A stretch of 45,302 nt of DNA, from NCBI GenBank assembly GCA_003017785.1, contig PYEQ01000001.1:1-45302 (forward strand), given 5' to 3'. Shown in pieces: positions 44,229 through 45,302 of this stretch. How positions within the stretch are numbered: position 1 is the first letter of the stretch; each line of letters opens with the position of its first letter. Made by a program: the position numbers and the translations under genes. Origin of the DNA: a filamentous cyanobacterium CCP5. GTDB lineage: Bacteria; Cyanobacteriota; Cyanobacteriia; Phormidesmidales; Phormidesmidaceae. The notes under the pieces were generated by a model that worked only from the letters and a program-made list of their open reading frames with translations, was not told the DNA's origin and did no database searches.

Positions 44229-45263
44229 TTAGCGGGTGCTAGCCAGAGATTGTTCTGGCACGATCGCCTGTAAGCGCCCGGTGATCAGGTCGAGGGCTTC
44301 GTTCTTCATTTCCCGCACGATGTCTCCAGCCGATTTGACGGCGGTGATGTTGCCGCTGCTTTCCCCAGCGGTAAGGCACATTTCCTCGAAATCGCCCGTG
44401 GTGTCGGGCATCGGCAAAATGATGGAAAACTTGGGCACCGGCACCGTTTGGCCGCCGACGATGGTGGAGCCGATGGGGGGCTGAGTTTGGCTGTGGCCCA
44501 TCGCTTCGGCAATGCGATCGCCCCATTGATGCACCGCTCGATTGCGAATGACGCGCATCAGCTGACCCGGCATTTCTGGCCCAAACAGGGTGGTGCGGGT
44601 GGTGTCGCCCAGCTTCGCATGCAGCACTCGCGCTTTATACTCCGGGTGGGCAAAGGCTTCTTCGCTGGCGAGAAAGCGGGTGCCACACCACACGGCCTCG
44701 GCCCCCAACGCCAGGGCAGCGACCAGTCCTTTGCCGTCGATGATGCCCCCCGCCGCAATCACGGGCATCGGCGCAACCGCCCGACACACGGCAGGCAACA
44801 GGTTGAAGGTGCTGGCTTCGGCCCGATTGTGGCCACCTCCTTCGGCTCCCTGGACGATGATGGCGTCGAATCCCATCGCCTTAGCGTCTTGCGCTTCGGC
44901 GACCGAGCCGACTTCCATCCAGACTCTGGTGCCGCTGTTTTGCAGCTGGGCGACCCAGTCGGCTGACGGCAGCGCCCAGAAGAAAATCACGACGGGCACC
45001 TGTTCTGCCACACAGACAGCGATGTGTTCGGTCTGGGTCATGCCCGTGATGAAGTCGACGCCAAAGGGGTACCTGGTCAGCTTGCGGGTTTCGCCGATGA
45101 GCGATCGCAGTCCTTCTGGGTCAACCATCGCGGCACTGAAGGTGCCCATGCCCCCGGCATTGCTGACGGCAGCAGCCAGTTTGGGGGTGGCAACACAGGC
45201 CATGCCAGCGGAAATGATCGGGGTGGAGAGGCGGTAGGTTTGGGTGATTTGGGTGGTCAGCAT
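44229..45263 (-). CDS. Nitronate monooxygenase-like FMN oxidoreductase
   Basis: This 344-aa TIM-barrel flavoprotein belongs to the 2-nitropropane dioxygenase/nitronate monooxygenase family. Family features include PIISAGMACVATPKLAAAVSNAGGMG at the start, FGVDFI, the segment IIVQGAEGGGH near 145-155 with the conserved His, PVIAAGGIIDGKG and GAEAVWCGTRFLASEEA for FMN phosphate binding. True nitronate activity cannot be judged from sequence; some relatives are enoyl-ACP or quinone reductases. It is the first gene of a minus-strand run leading to the TerB-Coq4 gene. The ATG at 45263 is near the window edge, so the promoter is only partly visible. Confidence 0.85.
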   Translation of the reverse strand: MLTTQITQTYRLSTPIISAGMACVATPKLAAAVSNAGGMGTFSAAMVDPEGLRSLIGETRKLTRYPFGVDFITGMTQTEHIAVCVAEQVPVVIFFWALPSADWVAQLQNSGTRVWMEVGSVAEAQDAKAMGFDAIIVQGAEGGGHNRAEASTFNLLPAVCRAVAPMPVIAAGGIIDGKGLVAALALGAEAVWCGTRFLASEEAFAHPEYKARVLHAKLGDTTRTTLFGPEMPGQLMRVIRNRAVHQWGDRIAEAMGHSQTQPPIGSTIVGGQTVPVPKFSIILPMPDTTGDFEEMCLTAGESSGNITAVKSAGDIVREMKNEALDLITGRLQAIVPEQSLASTR

Positions 45264-45302
45264 AATGGGTGAATGGGTGGATGGTGCGATGGGGTATTGG
45301 GG

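Overview
The window reads as chromosomal DNA of a cyanobacterium. The HIP1-type octamer GCGATCGC is frequent, and several families are cyanobacterial or typical of them: a plastidial/cyanobacterial-type NdhK, a DUF2811 protein, slr1658/slr1659-type regulators, PhoX, and many-domain hybrid kinases. The genus cannot be fixed from the sequence; the gene set would suit a filamentous Leptolyngbya-like organism. No rRNA, tRNA or CRISPR array was seen.

Layout. (1) 1-2.8 kb: an Nramp-fold transporter that has lost its metal ligands, followed by an Atu3266/EF0837-type amidohydrolase. (2) 3.0-15.7 kb: a phosphorus-scavenging island. It holds a giant secreted GDPD/phytase-like/RTX protein, a secreted NucH/ExeM nuclease with RTX repeats, and a Tat-exported PhoX phosphatase, each preceded by a candidate Pho box. 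A GspE/PilB-type ATPase lies among them. (3) 15.7-18.5 kb: a pentapeptide-repeat protein, a secreted hypothetical, a transposase remnant, a DnaA-box cluster, DUF2811 and a dead tyrosine-phosphatase gene. (4) 18.5-23 kb: a plasmid-like replicon consisting of an AEP-type primase, an array of about 25-bp iterons, and a Rep-like protein with a C-terminal XRE helix-turn-helix. A coiled-coil gene with an in-frame TAG follows.

(5) 24-38 kb: visibly more AT-rich and poor in HIP1, with decayed IS1- and IS256-type elements at or near its ends. It carries a GGDEF-EAL-GGDEF protein and a 10-kb minus-strand gene run: a stand-alone NRPS-like A-T-reductase, a PQ-loop membrane protein, a Cache/HAMP hybrid kinase with two receivers, a single receiver, a receiver-SpoIIE phosphatase, a GHKL ATPase and a STAS-like protein. 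I infer that this could be a self-contained small-molecule and partner-switching signalling system, and it is the best candidate for an undescribed system here. (6) 38-45.3 kb: a broken glutaredoxin-MauE gene, a membrane protein, a MerR-type promoter with the first codons of a lost merR gene, a CopM-like DUF305 protein, an isolated ndhK sharing its start codon bases with a divergent ASCH gene, a TerB-Coq4-like fusion, a YdhR-type protein, a small hypothetical and a nitronate-monooxygenase-like flavoprotein.

All functional calls rest on motif recognition by eye. No database search was run, and positions of domains inside proteins are approximate.
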